Positions 36,401 through 43,898 of a DNA stretch of 64,000 nt are shown here, one piece after another. Positions within the stretch are counted from its first letter, which is position 1. Each line of letters starts with the position of its first letter. Made by a program: the position numbers and the translations under genes. The DNA lies in assembly GCF_024701975.1 (NCBI RefSeq), contig NZ_JANLNM010000005.1, positions 427,841 to 491,840 of the forward strand. Direction: 5' to 3'. The notes beneath the pieces are model-generated. The model saw only the letters and a program-made list of their open reading frames with translations. It made no database searches and was not told the origin of the DNA. Source of the DNA: Variovorax sp. ZS18.2.2 (GTDB lineage: Bacteria; Pseudomonadota; Gammaproteobacteria; Burkholderiales; Burkholderiaceae_C).

Positions 36401-37229
36401 TGGCCAGGCGCACGAAGAGCGGCGCGAAGTCGTTCAGCAGCGTCTTGTCCTTCCCGATGCGCCGGGCCAGCAGCACGCGGCCCGCGGCCGAGAGCTGCAC
36501 GGGCAGCGCCTCGGCGGCTTCGCGGTGGCTGCGCATGTAGTCGGCCACGGCCTCGGCCTGGACGATGCCGTCCAGCCGGTCGTGGTACCAGGCGTCGAGG
36601 CCCTTGCGCTCGAAGATCTCCTGCAGCGCGAGGGGTTGCGCATCGAGCCCTTCGTGCGCCAGCAGCGCCGCGACGAGGTGCACGTTCCATGCGGGGCGGT
36701 GCTTGGCGAGGTCGCGCTCGTCGCTGTTGGTGCCTCCCTTGTTGAAGGTGGCGAACACGGCGTCGTTGACGAGGTACTGCAGCCAGTCGGGCACGGCCGC
36801 GCCGGGGTGCTCGAGCGACTGGCCGCCGTCGGCCGCCGCGAGCAATTTGCCCAGGCGCACCAGCGCGTCGAGCGGCGGCGTCTCGGCGCGCACGCTGGCG
36901 TAGAAGCGGCCGCGTTGCTCGAGGCTGCCGTTGCCGACCTTCTCGAGCGGTTTGTTCTGGTAGTTGTTGAAGCCCCAGCGCAGGCGGCCGGGGTCGCCGA
37001 GCAGCTTGCCGGGCTCGAAGGAGCGCGCGGCCTGCAGGTCGAGCAGCACGGTTTCCTGCGTGCCGTCGACGAGGAACGCGGTGGCCTTGGCCGGCAGTTC
37101 CTTGCCCGCCTTCTCGAAGCAGGCGACGGCCTCTTCCAGCAGCTTGGCTTGCTCGCGCGTGAGGCCTCCCTCGGCCCTGGGGGTGGCGCCGCCGCTGACG
37201 GCGCCCAAGATCTTGTCCAGAAATCCCAT
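33402..37229 (-). CDS. DUF4132 (MolR/YehI-like) giant repeat protein
   Basis: 1275-residue cytoplasmic protein. The N-terminal 900 residues are helical and HEAT-like: for example ARLPGDAARALLAAAAETET and the segment from ALSMLPDIGRRVVESLDATK through ADWLAELKYAEALPAITKGL. The C-terminal quarter is the DUF4132 domain, with QVIDLQTARLFEAMCTGRVW, the stretch after WREYLYRHPVAGRLIQRLVW, and GDRALPLAGVPPVLLAEAYAD. E. coli YehI (once called MolR and linked to molybdate) is the reference member; its biochemical role is unknown. HEAT-type repeats suggest a scaffold or substrate platform. It follows the SWIM gene by 91 bp. Confidence 0.88.
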   Translation of the reverse strand: MGFLDKILGAVSGGATPRAEGGLTREQAKLLEEAVACFEKAGKELPAKATAFLVDGTQETVLLDLQAARSFEPGKLLGDPGRLRWGFNNYQNKPLEKVGNGSLEQRGRFYASVRAETPPLDALVRLGKLLAAADGGQSLEHPGAAVPDWLQYLVNDAVFATFNKGGTNSDERDLAKHRPAWNVHLVAALLAHEGLDAQPLALQEIFERKGLDAWYHDRLDGIVQAEAVADYMRSHREAAEALPVQLSAAGRVLLARRIGKDKTLLNDFAPLFVRLAIDSSKTVRAEATPHIEGIAEAQRLELLGQLLKDGDTTQRTQAAELLARLPGDAARALLAAAAETETSKAVQQAIRSALSRLDAAGDAGELALPEPPAWQPFEDQPLGEDAVQLLIANRIELLEKNRIAAEAEIEENRVSTDKYKYKFRQENYTAHKKLTDDDMRVAVRVLNGQASKHDQNRMRNGQLQQVVSFGNRLQALPAFGMPHLIRWLGVSRHWTSFWFDDGFHKWLGRQPAGSVDLRALAELLQRSGMPIDDVAHTALFQYWNQASAVDVLPADRVWPFFAEHPEYIDEGLGLIAPPKREGRQTQLDLNATLRTLAIFPTVQARWLPRVMELALGEGKTHRAAAQKALSMLPDIGRRVVESLDATKSEVRIEAADWLAELKYAEALPAITKGLEKETRETVRAAYLTALEALGDDISPRLAPAILLAEAKKGLKAKPPAGLAWFALDGLPACKWLDGSAVEPEIVRWWVVLACKLKEPGGNALLTRYLGLLDAPGRQAIGSLVLRQFIAQDTRHPSLDEGIAHANAVAPQRYQNNQQGYHNAKAEYKKYYEADFQKTQEQVFEECKREKMSEYLGSAIGEKGVLALAAQASGHEVVTLLQQYMRDHYQRRSQIEAMLEGVAPGNDPVVIQLLLGISRRYRTASVQEKARALVQQIADRNGWTQDQLADRTIPTAGLDDTGTLELAYGERIFTVVLDAAMKPELRNAEGKVVKTLPEPRQNDDPALIKEAKSQLSTSKKELKQVIDLQTARLFEAMCTGRVWPEAEWREYLYRHPVAGRLIQRLVWLELDAEGKVRGSFRPTEDGSLIDTQDDEVELADGSQLRLGHASLVDEATATAWNKHFKDYKLAPLFPQMTRKPPAIAFTDDKGHAVSEIKDRLGWISDTFTLRGSFAKLGYQRAQAEDGGFFYQYTKEFSSVGVRVAIEFSGNTLPEENVPAALKTLGFEDAKARGYGDRALPLAGVPPVLLAEAYADYLAIAQACAGFDADWEKKMPW

Positions 37230-37320
37230 GCGTTCTCCTCAAAGCAACCGGCAATTCTGGCAGTTGGCGATGACGCTTTGACCACCGCCGGACCAGTGGA
37301 AATACCCGCAACCAAAGGTT

Positions 37321-39402
37321 CTAAATCGCCTGTGCTTCGCGGTGTTCCGGCAGCCCGTCGAGCTCGCCCAGCAGCTGGCAGAGAAAGCCCAGCTTCAGCA
37401 GCGGCACCGCGGCCGGCGCGGCGAGGTGCGCGCGCAATGCGTTCGCCAGCACCTCCAGGCCGATCGAGCCGGTGCGGTCGAGCGCCTCGTGCAGCCGCTG
37501 GCGCTGCGGCGCCGTCAACGCCATGCGGCCGGTCGCGGCCTGGGTCTCGGCCACGTCGATCACCGGCGCGAGCAGGCGTGCCGAGAGCGTGGGCGCGCCC
37601 ATCGGCGCGGCTTGTCGCTGCTGCTGGCGCGCCTCGAACATGCGCAGGATGCGGTTGGCCAGCGAGGTGGTGCGCGCGGCTTCGTCGGCGAAGTCGAGCG
37701 ACACCGCCTGCAGCTTCTTCTTCGCGTCGGTACTGAGCACCGCGATGGGCATGAGCTCGGTGCTGGCGGCCGACCGCTCGATGCGCACCAGCACCGCGTG
37801 CACCGGCGCGCGGCGCGCGGTGAAGCGGTCGAGGTTGTCGACGCGCTCCCGGTGCTCGGGGCCGACCGGAATACCCAGTCGCAGCCACTGGCCCGCGTCG
37901 TCCTGCACCAGCCAGTCGAGGCGCTGCCGGGCTTCGTCGAGCACCGGCAGCCGGGTGTCGGCCGGGCGCAGCAGCACCGCATCGAAGGGCTCGGCCGCAA
38001 GGCCGGTGGCGGCGCGCAGGCGGTCGCCGAGTTCGGCCCAGTTGCCGCAGCCGATGGCCGCAAGGCGCGGATCGTCGGCGTCCCAGGCCGGCAGAGGCTG
38101 GGCGCGCGTGGCGCCGCCGAGCGCGAGGCGGCCGTCTTCGGCCAGGCGTGGCTGTTCGAGCCGCACGGCGGTCTGGCATACGCTCTGTGCCGCGCCGGCG
38201 CCCGGCCACAGCGCGTTCGCGGACCATGCGCCGCTGCGGGTGAAGGCGGTGTCGGTGCCGTCGGGTCGCGCCAGCGAGGCCTGCAGCAGGCGCGCGCCGG
38301 CCAGGTCCCAGAACGCCACCGTGAGGCCGCGCGCGCCGCCGCGCGTCTGCCACCAGTGGGCACCGAGCGGCAGCAGGTCGAGCGCGGCGGTTTCGTCGAA
38401 GTCGCGGCGCAGCCGGCCGCGCAGGGCCGCGGCCAGATCGCCCTCGGCCCGCGCCAGCGCCGCGCACAGCGCATGGATGCGCGCCATGAGCGCGAAGGCA
38501 TCGCGCTCCTCCGCGCGGTGGTCGCGCCGCACCAGCAGGTCGACCGTGCCGCCAAGGTTGCGCAGCAGCGCCGCGAGGCGCGGCAGGCCTTCGCCGCGCG
38601 CCGACATGTTGAGCGCGAGCAGGCGCGCCGAGGTCAGCTCGCTCACATGCGAGAGGCCGCCGGTCAGCAGCTCCTGCAGCATCGATTCGACCTGCCGCAG
38701 AAAGGCGCGCTCGCGGTCGCCCAGTCGCGCGGTGTCTTCGACCGGTGCGGGCTGCGCGCCTTCGGGCCACGCGAAGGGCTGGCCGTGCGCGCTGCGCAGC
38801 GCGGCGATGGCGATGAGGTGCACCGCCTTGCGCTCGGCGGCCGGCACCTCGGAGACCATGCCCGCATAGCCCGCGCCCGCGACCCAGCGGCACGAGGCAC
38901 CGAGTTCGGGCAGGTCCATGACGAGCGCGCCGCCCTGCACGCGCCATTCGACGGCGCCGCTGGCCGCAGCCGCGGCACGGCGCACGGCGGCGACGCCCGC
39001 GGCCTTGAAGAGCGCCGCGGCGTCGAGCGCGAGGATTTCCGCGAGCGGATCGGGGCCGGCGGGCGTTGCGTTTTCTTGCTGCGCCGCGATCGCATCGCCC
39101 GCTCCCGCTGCAGCCGGCTCCAGCGCGCGCAGCCACAGCGCCGCGCCGAGGATGTGCTTGCAGATGCCCGGCGCCGGGCAGTCGCAACGCGCCTGCTGCG
39201 GGCCGCGCGCATCGAGCTGCACGCGCTGGCCGTCGGCCATAACCACGCCGGCCACGCCGGCCACGCCCCCGGCTTCGCCTTGCTCGGCCCATGCGACCTT
39301 GCCGGCCTCCACATCCTTCGCGGCGCGGCGCAGCAGGCCGGGGTTCGCGAGCGTGGCGAGCGTGTCGTCGTCGTAGGCGCGGTAGCCGTCGTACCAGGCC
39401 AT
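37321..39402 (-). CDS. SWIM zinc-finger protein (YehQ-like)
   Basis: 693-residue protein. The SWIM finger CxCx5CxH is formed by Cys73, Cys75, Cys81 and His83 in ARCDCPAPGICKHILGA. A preceding strand KVAWAEQGEAGG fits the canonical SWIM fold. The rest is Ala/Leu/Arg-rich and of unknown fold, probably binding nucleic acid or protein. Its ATG overlaps the vWA stop by one base (TGATG). In E. coli the same pairing exists as yehP-yehQ. An in-frame extension upstream only covers the vWA gene in another frame and is not used. Confidence 0.88.
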   Translation of the reverse strand: MAWYDGYRAYDDDTLATLANPGLLRRAAKDVEAGKVAWAEQGEAGGVAGVAGVVMADGQRVQLDARGPQQARCDCPAPGICKHILGAALWLRALEPAAAGAGDAIAAQQENATPAGPDPLAEILALDAAALFKAAGVAAVRRAAAAASGAVEWRVQGGALVMDLPELGASCRWVAGAGYAGMVSEVPAAERKAVHLIAIAALRSAHGQPFAWPEGAQPAPVEDTARLGDRERAFLRQVESMLQELLTGGLSHVSELTSARLLALNMSARGEGLPRLAALLRNLGGTVDLLVRRDHRAEERDAFALMARIHALCAALARAEGDLAAALRGRLRRDFDETAALDLLPLGAHWWQTRGGARGLTVAFWDLAGARLLQASLARPDGTDTAFTRSGAWSANALWPGAGAAQSVCQTAVRLEQPRLAEDGRLALGGATRAQPLPAWDADDPRLAAIGCGNWAELGDRLRAATGLAAEPFDAVLLRPADTRLPVLDEARQRLDWLVQDDAGQWLRLGIPVGPEHRERVDNLDRFTARRAPVHAVLVRIERSAASTELMPIAVLSTDAKKKLQAVSLDFADEAARTTSLANRILRMFEARQQQRQAAPMGAPTLSARLLAPVIDVAETQAATGRMALTAPQRQRLHEALDRTGSIGLEVLANALRAHLAAPAAVPLLKLGFLCQLLGELDGLPEHREAQAI

Positions 39403-40535
39403 CAGTTCATCACCTCCGCGAGCCATTGCGCGAAGTGCGTCGGCGTGAGCGCCGCCACGTGCATGCCCTTGTCGGCAAGGCGCTGCGCCATCTGCCGGTC
39501 GTACACCGGGTTGGCCGATTCGTCGAGCGCCGCCAGCCCGAGCAACGTGACGCGCGATTGCGCCATGCGCTGCACCGCAGCCAGCAGCGGCCCCGGCGCC
39601 GCGCCTTCCATGAAGTCGCTGATGAGCGCGAACACCGTGCGCTGCGGGTTGCCCACCAGCGACTCGCAGTACGCCACCGCGCGGCCGATGTCGGTGCCGC
39701 CGCCCAGCTGCACGGTGAGCAGCACCTCGACCGGGTCGTGCGCCATGTGGGTGAGGTCGACCACCGCGGTGTCGAACACCACCAGCTTCACGCGCACCGC
39801 GGGCAGCGAACTCATGATGCCGGCGATGACCGCGCTGTAGATCACCGAATCCATCATCGAGCCGCTCTGGTCCACGCACAGCACCACGTCCCAGGGCAGG
39901 TTGCGCTTCACGCGCGCGTTGAAGCGCGGCTGCTCGATGACGATCTGCTTGCGCTCCACGTCGTAGTGCTTCAGGTTGGCCGCGATGGTGGCGCGCGCGT
40001 CGAAGTTCTGCGCGCTCTTGATGTGCGAGCGGCGCATGCGGTTGCGCCGGCCGACCAGCGCGTTGACGAAATCGTTCTTGAGCTTGCGGGTGATCTCGTC
40101 GACGGTCTTCTGGATCACCTCGCGCACCGCGTCGCGCATCTGGCTGGAGAGCCGCCCGCGCATGCCCAGCAGCGCCTTGGCGAGACCGGGCGTGGCGTCG
40201 AGCGAGCGCAGCACAGCGGGGTCGTTGAGCAGGTCGGTGAGCTGGTAGCGGTCGATGGCCTGCGTCTGCATGCGCTCGAACACGTCCTGCGGAAAGAGCT
40301 TGCGCGAGCGGTTGAGCCAGTCGACCGCACGCAGCTGGCTGGGGTCGAGCGACCCCGGACCGCCGCCGCCGCTGGGCCTGGCGAGGCCACGGCCTTCGTA
40401 CTCCCGGCCGTAGAGGTATTCGAGGGCCTGGTCGAGCTTCCAGTCGCCCGACGAGAACTCCGCCTGCGAGAGCGGTTGCGCCGCGTAGCGGCCGAGGATC
40501 AGGCGCCAGCGGCGCAGGGTTTCTTCGGACGACAT
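39402..40535 (-). CDS. vWA/MIDAS-domain protein (YehP-like)
   Basis: 377-residue protein. The N-terminal half is helical and basic. A von Willebrand A domain occupies about 213-377, with an intact MIDAS: Asp222, Ser224 and Ser226 in VDQSGSM, Thr281 in LGGGTDIG, and Asp307 in ISDFMEG. MoxR ATPases typically act with such vWA partners. The gene is the first of the operon. About 170 bp of non-coding sequence separates its start from the terminator of the preceding small-protein gene, so the operon promoter should lie there. Confidence 0.92.
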   Translation of the reverse strand: MSSEETLRRWRLILGRYAAQPLSQAEFSSGDWKLDQALEYLYGREYEGRGLARPSGGGGPGSLDPSQLRAVDWLNRSRKLFPQDVFERMQTQAIDRYQLTDLLNDPAVLRSLDATPGLAKALLGMRGRLSSQMRDAVREVIQKTVDEITRKLKNDFVNALVGRRNRMRRSHIKSAQNFDARATIAANLKHYDVERKQIVIEQPRFNARVKRNLPWDVVLCVDQSGSMMDSVIYSAVIAGIMSSLPAVRVKLVVFDTAVVDLTHMAHDPVEVLLTVQLGGGTDIGRAVAYCESLVGNPQRTVFALISDFMEGAAPGPLLAAVQRMAQSRVTLLGLAALDESANPVYDRQMAQRLADKGMHVAALTPTHFAQWLAEVMN

Positions 40536-40710
40536 GCGCGATGCGTTCGCAAGGACAGACAGGGTGTGGAAGGAACGGGTCGGTGGGAGGCGAAGGCAGC
40601 TTATCAGACGGCCGTGCGCGGCATGGCATGCCCCGCGGGCTCCCTTTTCATGGCCACGCCTTCATCCATCCGTCGCGCTGCATGGCGCGGGCGGCCGAAG
40701 ACAAGACAAC

Positions 40711-40749
40711 AAAGAAAAAGCCGGCCCATGCTTTCGCATGGCCGGCTTT
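40711..40749 (-). terminator. Strong Rho-independent terminator after the DUF4148-like gene
   Basis: On the minus strand a 14-bp stem AAAGCCGGCCATGC-GAAA-GCATGGGCCGGCTTT (one bulged base) is followed by TTCTTTGTTG. It ends the small exported-protein transcript and insulates the vWA-led operon downstream. Confidence 0.9.
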
Positions 40750-40771
40750 CGGAGCTTGCGCTCGCCGAGGA

Positions 40772-41152
40772 TTACAGCGGCAGTGCGTCGCCACGGGCGG
40801 CAGCGCGGGCTGCGGCGCGGACGGCATTGCGATCCACGGTGCTGGCGACCAGCGGGGCCACGCCAGCCGATGCGCCTTCGGCGTACGGATCGGCGCTGTG
40901 TGCGGCGGCAACGGCTTCCGAACGGACGGCAGCGCGGCTGGTCGACGAGACGAACACTTGCGCAGGGCCTGCATTGGCACCGGTGGCGTACGGGTTGGCG
41001 CTGTGCGCGGCAACCACGGCCTGGCCGGCGACGTCGGCGCGGGCGGCGGCCGAGGTCAGTTGATGCACGCCGTCATAGCTTTCAGCGTGGGCGGCACCGG
41101 CAACAGCCATCAGGGCAACAGCAACGGCGGAGAGGATCTTCGAGGCAGTCAT
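40772..41152 (-). CDS. Small exported repeat protein, DUF4148-like
   Basis: 126-residue secreted protein. A signal peptide MTASKILSAVAVALMAVAG with cleavage after AHA is followed by three repeats of about 28 residues. Each has an Arg-x-x-Val helix and an AHSA(N/D)PYA-type loop: QAVVAAHSANPYATGANAG and EAVAAAHSADPYAEGASAG are clear, and the third is shorter (RNAVRAAARAAARGDALP). This resembles DUF4148 proteins common in Burkholderiales, of unknown function. The ATG at 41152 has GAAGGAA upstream. A strong terminator follows, which suggests high expression. Confidence 0.8.
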   Translation of the reverse strand: MTASKILSAVAVALMAVAGAAHAESYDGVHQLTSAAARADVAGQAVVAAHSANPYATGANAGPAQVFVSSTSRAAVRSEAVAAAHSADPYAEGASAGVAPLVASTVDRNAVRAAARAAARGDALPL

Positions 41153-41408
41153 TTGGATTTCCTTCAATTCAGTTCAGTTTTTGCTTCGGATGATTTCGAA
41201 CCGGTCTTGGGTGGGTCACCGTCCCTCCGGGGGCGGCCACCTCGCTCGGGGCCCTGTTCACCCAGATCGGCTTGGGGGCCGGTCTGTGGATGTATTGTGC
41301 GGCGCCATCTACGTAAAAACCCTTAGCGAAAGGAACCGCGGCGTTCACAGAACGGAAACAATCAATGCTCAAACGTCAGAGAACTTTGGCTTGACCTACA
41401 GTTCGCGC

Positions 41409-41879
41409 ATGGAAACGACGCCTCTCCCGCCCCTTGCTTCCTGGGGCACGCCGGACACGGTCTTCGATCTGCTGGAAGGCGCCTGGGACCTGGACCGCCT
41501 CATCGAGGGCAAGGCCACGATGGTCGGGGCCGCCCGATTCGTGCGGCTCGACGCCGGCCCGCTGAAATACCGCGAAGAGGGCCGGATCCAGCTGCCCGAC
41601 GGGCAGGCGTTCGACGGGCACCGCGAGTACGTCTTCGAACGCAGCCCCGACGGCTTCTCGGTCTTCTTTGCCGAAGTCCCGCTGCGGCTCTTTCATGACA
41701 TCGCCATCGCGCGCGAAGGCGACGAACTCGTCGGATCGGCCGGCCACCTCTGCGTTGCCGACCAGTACGACAGCGTCTACCGGTTCCGCGCGGACGGCTC
41801 GTTCGCCATCGAGCACCTGGTGAAGGGCCCGCGCAAGGACTACCTCTCGCGCACCGTGTTCAAGCGGCGCGGGCTGTAG
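41409..41879 (+). CDS. DUF6314-family protein
   Basis: 156-residue soluble protein with the DUF6314 features: LLEGAWDLDRLIEG, the conserved LKYREEGRIQLPDG, REYVFERS, VFFAEVPLRLFHDI, HLCVADQYDSVYRF and the end VKGPRKDYLSRTVFKR. It is probably a small lipocalin-like beta barrel; the family has no known function. The ATG at 41409 gives a complete domain; the upstream in-frame extension crosses the promoter of the divergent exported-protein gene. It is convergent with bioY (6 bp between stops). Confidence 0.85.
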   Translation: METTPLPPLASWGTPDTVFDLLEGAWDLDRLIEGKATMVGAARFVRLDAGPLKYREEGRIQLPDGQAFDGHREYVFERSPDGFSVFFAEVPLRLFHDIAIAREGDELVGSAGHLCVADQYDSVYRFRADGSFAIEHLVKGPRKDYLSRTVFKRRGL

Positions 41880-41885
41880 CGCTGG

Positions 41886-42464
41886 TCAGTCGCGGTCGAG
41901 CCGCCAGCTCGGCATGCCGCGCATCACCGTCTGCACGAGCATCGCGCAGATGCCGCACTTGATGAGGTCGCCCGGAATGAAGACCAGCATCGCCAGCGCC
42001 GCCTGCGTGAGCGACATGTGGGCGATCAGCGAGAGCCCGACGATGCCGAAGGCATAGACCACGACGATCCCGCCGACCACGGACGCGAGAAAAGCCGCTG
42101 CTAGCAACCCCTTGCCGGTCGCGCCCGCCATGCGGCGCATCAGGAGGCCGCAGGCGAAAGCGCCGAACATCCAGCCGAACAGAAAGCCCCCGGCCGGCGC
42201 GACGAACACCGCCAGCCCGCCGCGCCCGCCCGGCAGCAGCGGCAGCCCGAGCGCCACCGCCAGCAGGAACAGCGCAATCGCGAAGAAGCCGCGCCGCGGC
42301 CCCAGCAGGCAGCCGGCCAGCATCACGCCCAGCGACTGCAGCGTGATCGGCACGCCGAACGGCAGATCGACCTTCGGGATCAGGCCGAACACCGCCATCA
42401 GCGCGGCGAACAGCGCGATGTACGAGAGCGAGCGGGACGAGGTGATGGAGCCGGTGGTGGTCAT
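41886..42464 (-). CDS. bioY: Biotin ECF transporter S component BioY
   Basis: 192-residue integral membrane protein that binds biotin with high affinity. It has six hydrophobic segments and the BioY signatures VDLPFGVPITLQSLGVMLAG, PAGGFLFGWMFGAF and FIPGDLIKCGICAML. It follows bioN by 47 bp and completes a bioM-bioN-bioY transport unit. BioY alone can transport in some bacteria, but here the full energy-coupling module is present. Confidence 0.95.
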   Translation of the reverse strand: MTTTGSITSSRSLSYIALFAALMAVFGLIPKVDLPFGVPITLQSLGVMLAGCLLGPRRGFFAIALFLLAVALGLPLLPGGRGGLAVFVAPAGGFLFGWMFGAFACGLLMRRMAGATGKGLLAAAFLASVVGGIVVVYAFGIVGLSLIAHMSLTQAALAMLVFIPGDLIKCGICAMLVQTVMRGMPSWRLDRD

Positions 42465-42511
42465 GTCGGGATTCGGGAGAGGGGTGTTCGTCGGATTCTG
42501 CGCCGCGCGCA

Positions 42512-43105
42512 CTAGCGCCCCAGCCGCGCGGCCAGCGCATCGGCCACCCGCTCGGCAGTCTGCAGCGTGCGGATGGTCAGCGGCGCCAAGAGGCGCAGCC
42601 CGCCGCCATGGCCGGCGCGGGCGCGGTAGGCGTCGTCCAGGCGCTGCCATTGCACGTAGAAGTTCTCGGCAAAGCGCAGCATCAGGCCGATGCCGAGCGC
42701 GATCCGCTCGGTCGGCACGCCGAAACGCTGCAGCGGCTGCATCACGGTCTCGAGCACGGCCAGCAGGTCTTCGAAGCGCGTGGTGAGCGTGAGCATCAGC
42801 GCGAGCACGGCCGCGCTGGCCAGGCGCAGCGCGCTCGCCACGCCAAGCAAGGTCGTGCCCAGGAACCAGTGAAAGCCGACGATCAGCGCGCAGCCGATCG
42901 CGATGCCCACCAGCATCCGCACGCGCAGCCACGCCGTGCGGCCGAGCGAAGCGAAGAGCAGCAGCACCACGATGCAGGCGATGCCCAGGTGAACGGGCCG
43001 CTCGACCAGCACCAGCAGCGTGCCGCACACCGAAAGCGCCGCGAGCTTGACCCACGCCGGCAGCGCATGCATCCAGGTCGGATGCGACGAGTAAAGGCTA
43101 CGCAT
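42512..43105 (-). CDS. bioN: Biotin ECF transporter transmembrane component BioN
   Basis: 197-residue EcfT-type membrane protein that couples BioM ATPase to BioY. Several N-terminal transmembrane helices lead to a cytoplasmic coupling region with the ARAG motif in DDAYRARAGHGGG. LMLTLTTRFEDLLAVLETV is the usual EcfT segment. The ATG at 43105 overlaps the end of bioM by 8 bp, and the protein is shorter than typical EcfT (about 265), as is normal for BioN. Confidence 0.93.
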   Translation of the reverse strand: MRSLYSSHPTWMHALPAWVKLAALSVCGTLLVLVERPVHLGIACIVVLLLFASLGRTAWLRVRMLVGIAIGCALIVGFHWFLGTTLLGVASALRLASAAVLALMLTLTTRFEDLLAVLETVMQPLQRFGVPTERIALGIGLMLRFAENFYVQWQRLDDAYRARAGHGGGLRLLAPLTIRTLQTAERVADALAARLGR

Positions 43106-43877
43106 GCCGCGCGCCCCGCTCGGCCTCGGCGCGCTGGCGCACGTTCTCGGCATAGGCCTCGCAGACTTCGCGGCCCGGCCCGTCGGCGCGCACCCTGCCC
43201 TGTTCGAGCCACAGCACGCGCTCGAAGTCGTACACATGCTCGAGCAGGTGCGTGGAGACGACGATCTGCTGGCCGGTGGCTTCGAGCTGCGCCGCGAGCC
43301 GCGACTGGCTCAGCAGGTCGAGGCTTGCAAACGGTTCGTCGAGCAGCAGCGTGGCGGGCTGGCCGATCTGCAGCGCGAGCAGGCACACCTGCTGCCGCTG
43401 CCCCTGGCTCAGTTCGCCGATGGCGCGCCCGGCCCACGCCGCGAGTCCGCGTTCGGCCAGGAATTCGCGCGCCCGCTCGCGCGCCGCCTGCCGTGTTTCG
43501 CCGCGCGCCGTGAGGCTGAACGCAAGCTCCTCGGCCACGGTGGGAAAGATGATCTGGTCGTCGGGGTTCTGGAACATCAGCCCCACGTGCTGCGAGAGCT
43601 GGCGGCGGTCGGCCTGCGTCCCCTGCGTATCGCAGCCATGCACCACGACGCGCCCCTGCTGCGGCTGGTCGAGCCCGCTGATGAGGCGAAACAGGCTGCT
43701 CTTGCCCGCGCCGTTGTCGCCGACGAGGCCGATGCGCGCTTCGTCGAGGCTGAGCGTCAGCCCGTCGAAAACGCGCTGTTCGCCGCGAACCAGCGTGACC
43801 GATTCGAGGCGAATGCTGTACGGGACGAGGGGGTCGGTGGAGGTCGGCTGCGGCAAGGGGTCGCCACTGTACCCCAA
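43098..43877 (-). CDS. bioM: Biotin ECF transporter ATPase BioM
   Basis: 259-residue ABC ATPase of the energy-coupling factor type. Walker A is GDNGAGKSS, the Q-loop is MFQNPDDQIIFPTV (the NPDDQ hallmark of ECF ATPases), the signature is LSQGQRQQVCLLAL and Walker B is TLLLDEPFASLD. A Pro-rich N-terminal lead of about 20 residues could mean a later start. It begins 21 bp after the PEP-mutase family gene and is probably cotranscribed with it. Confidence 0.94.
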   Translation of the reverse strand: MGYSGDPLPQPTSTDPLVPYSIRLESVTLVRGEQRVFDGLTLSLDEARIGLVGDNGAGKSSLFRLISGLDQPQQGRVVVHGCDTQGTQADRRQLSQHVGLMFQNPDDQIIFPTVAEELAFSLTARGETRQAARERAREFLAERGLAAWAGRAIGELSQGQRQQVCLLALQIGQPATLLLDEPFASLDLLSQSRLAAQLEATGQQIVVSTHLLEHVYDFERVLWLEQGRVRADGPGREVCEAYAENVRQRAEAERGARHA

Positions 43878-43898
43878 GCCTTTCCTGCGGCCTTTTTC

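Noticed and set aside
33135..37736. Long open frame on the plus strand across the DUF4132 gene
   Set aside because: It is the antisense frame of a high-GC gene; its composition is Arg/Ala/Gly/His-rich with no domain, while the minus frame gives a complete DUF4132 protein.
37321..40629. SWIM protein extended upstream to 1102 residues
   Set aside because: The extra part is the vWA gene in a different frame; the ATG at 39402 overlaps the vWA stop and starts the real domain.
41169..41372. 67-codon minus-strand frame in the leader of the small exported protein
   Set aside because: No ribosome-binding site or recognisable domain, and composition typical of chance frames; possible leader peptide but unsupported.
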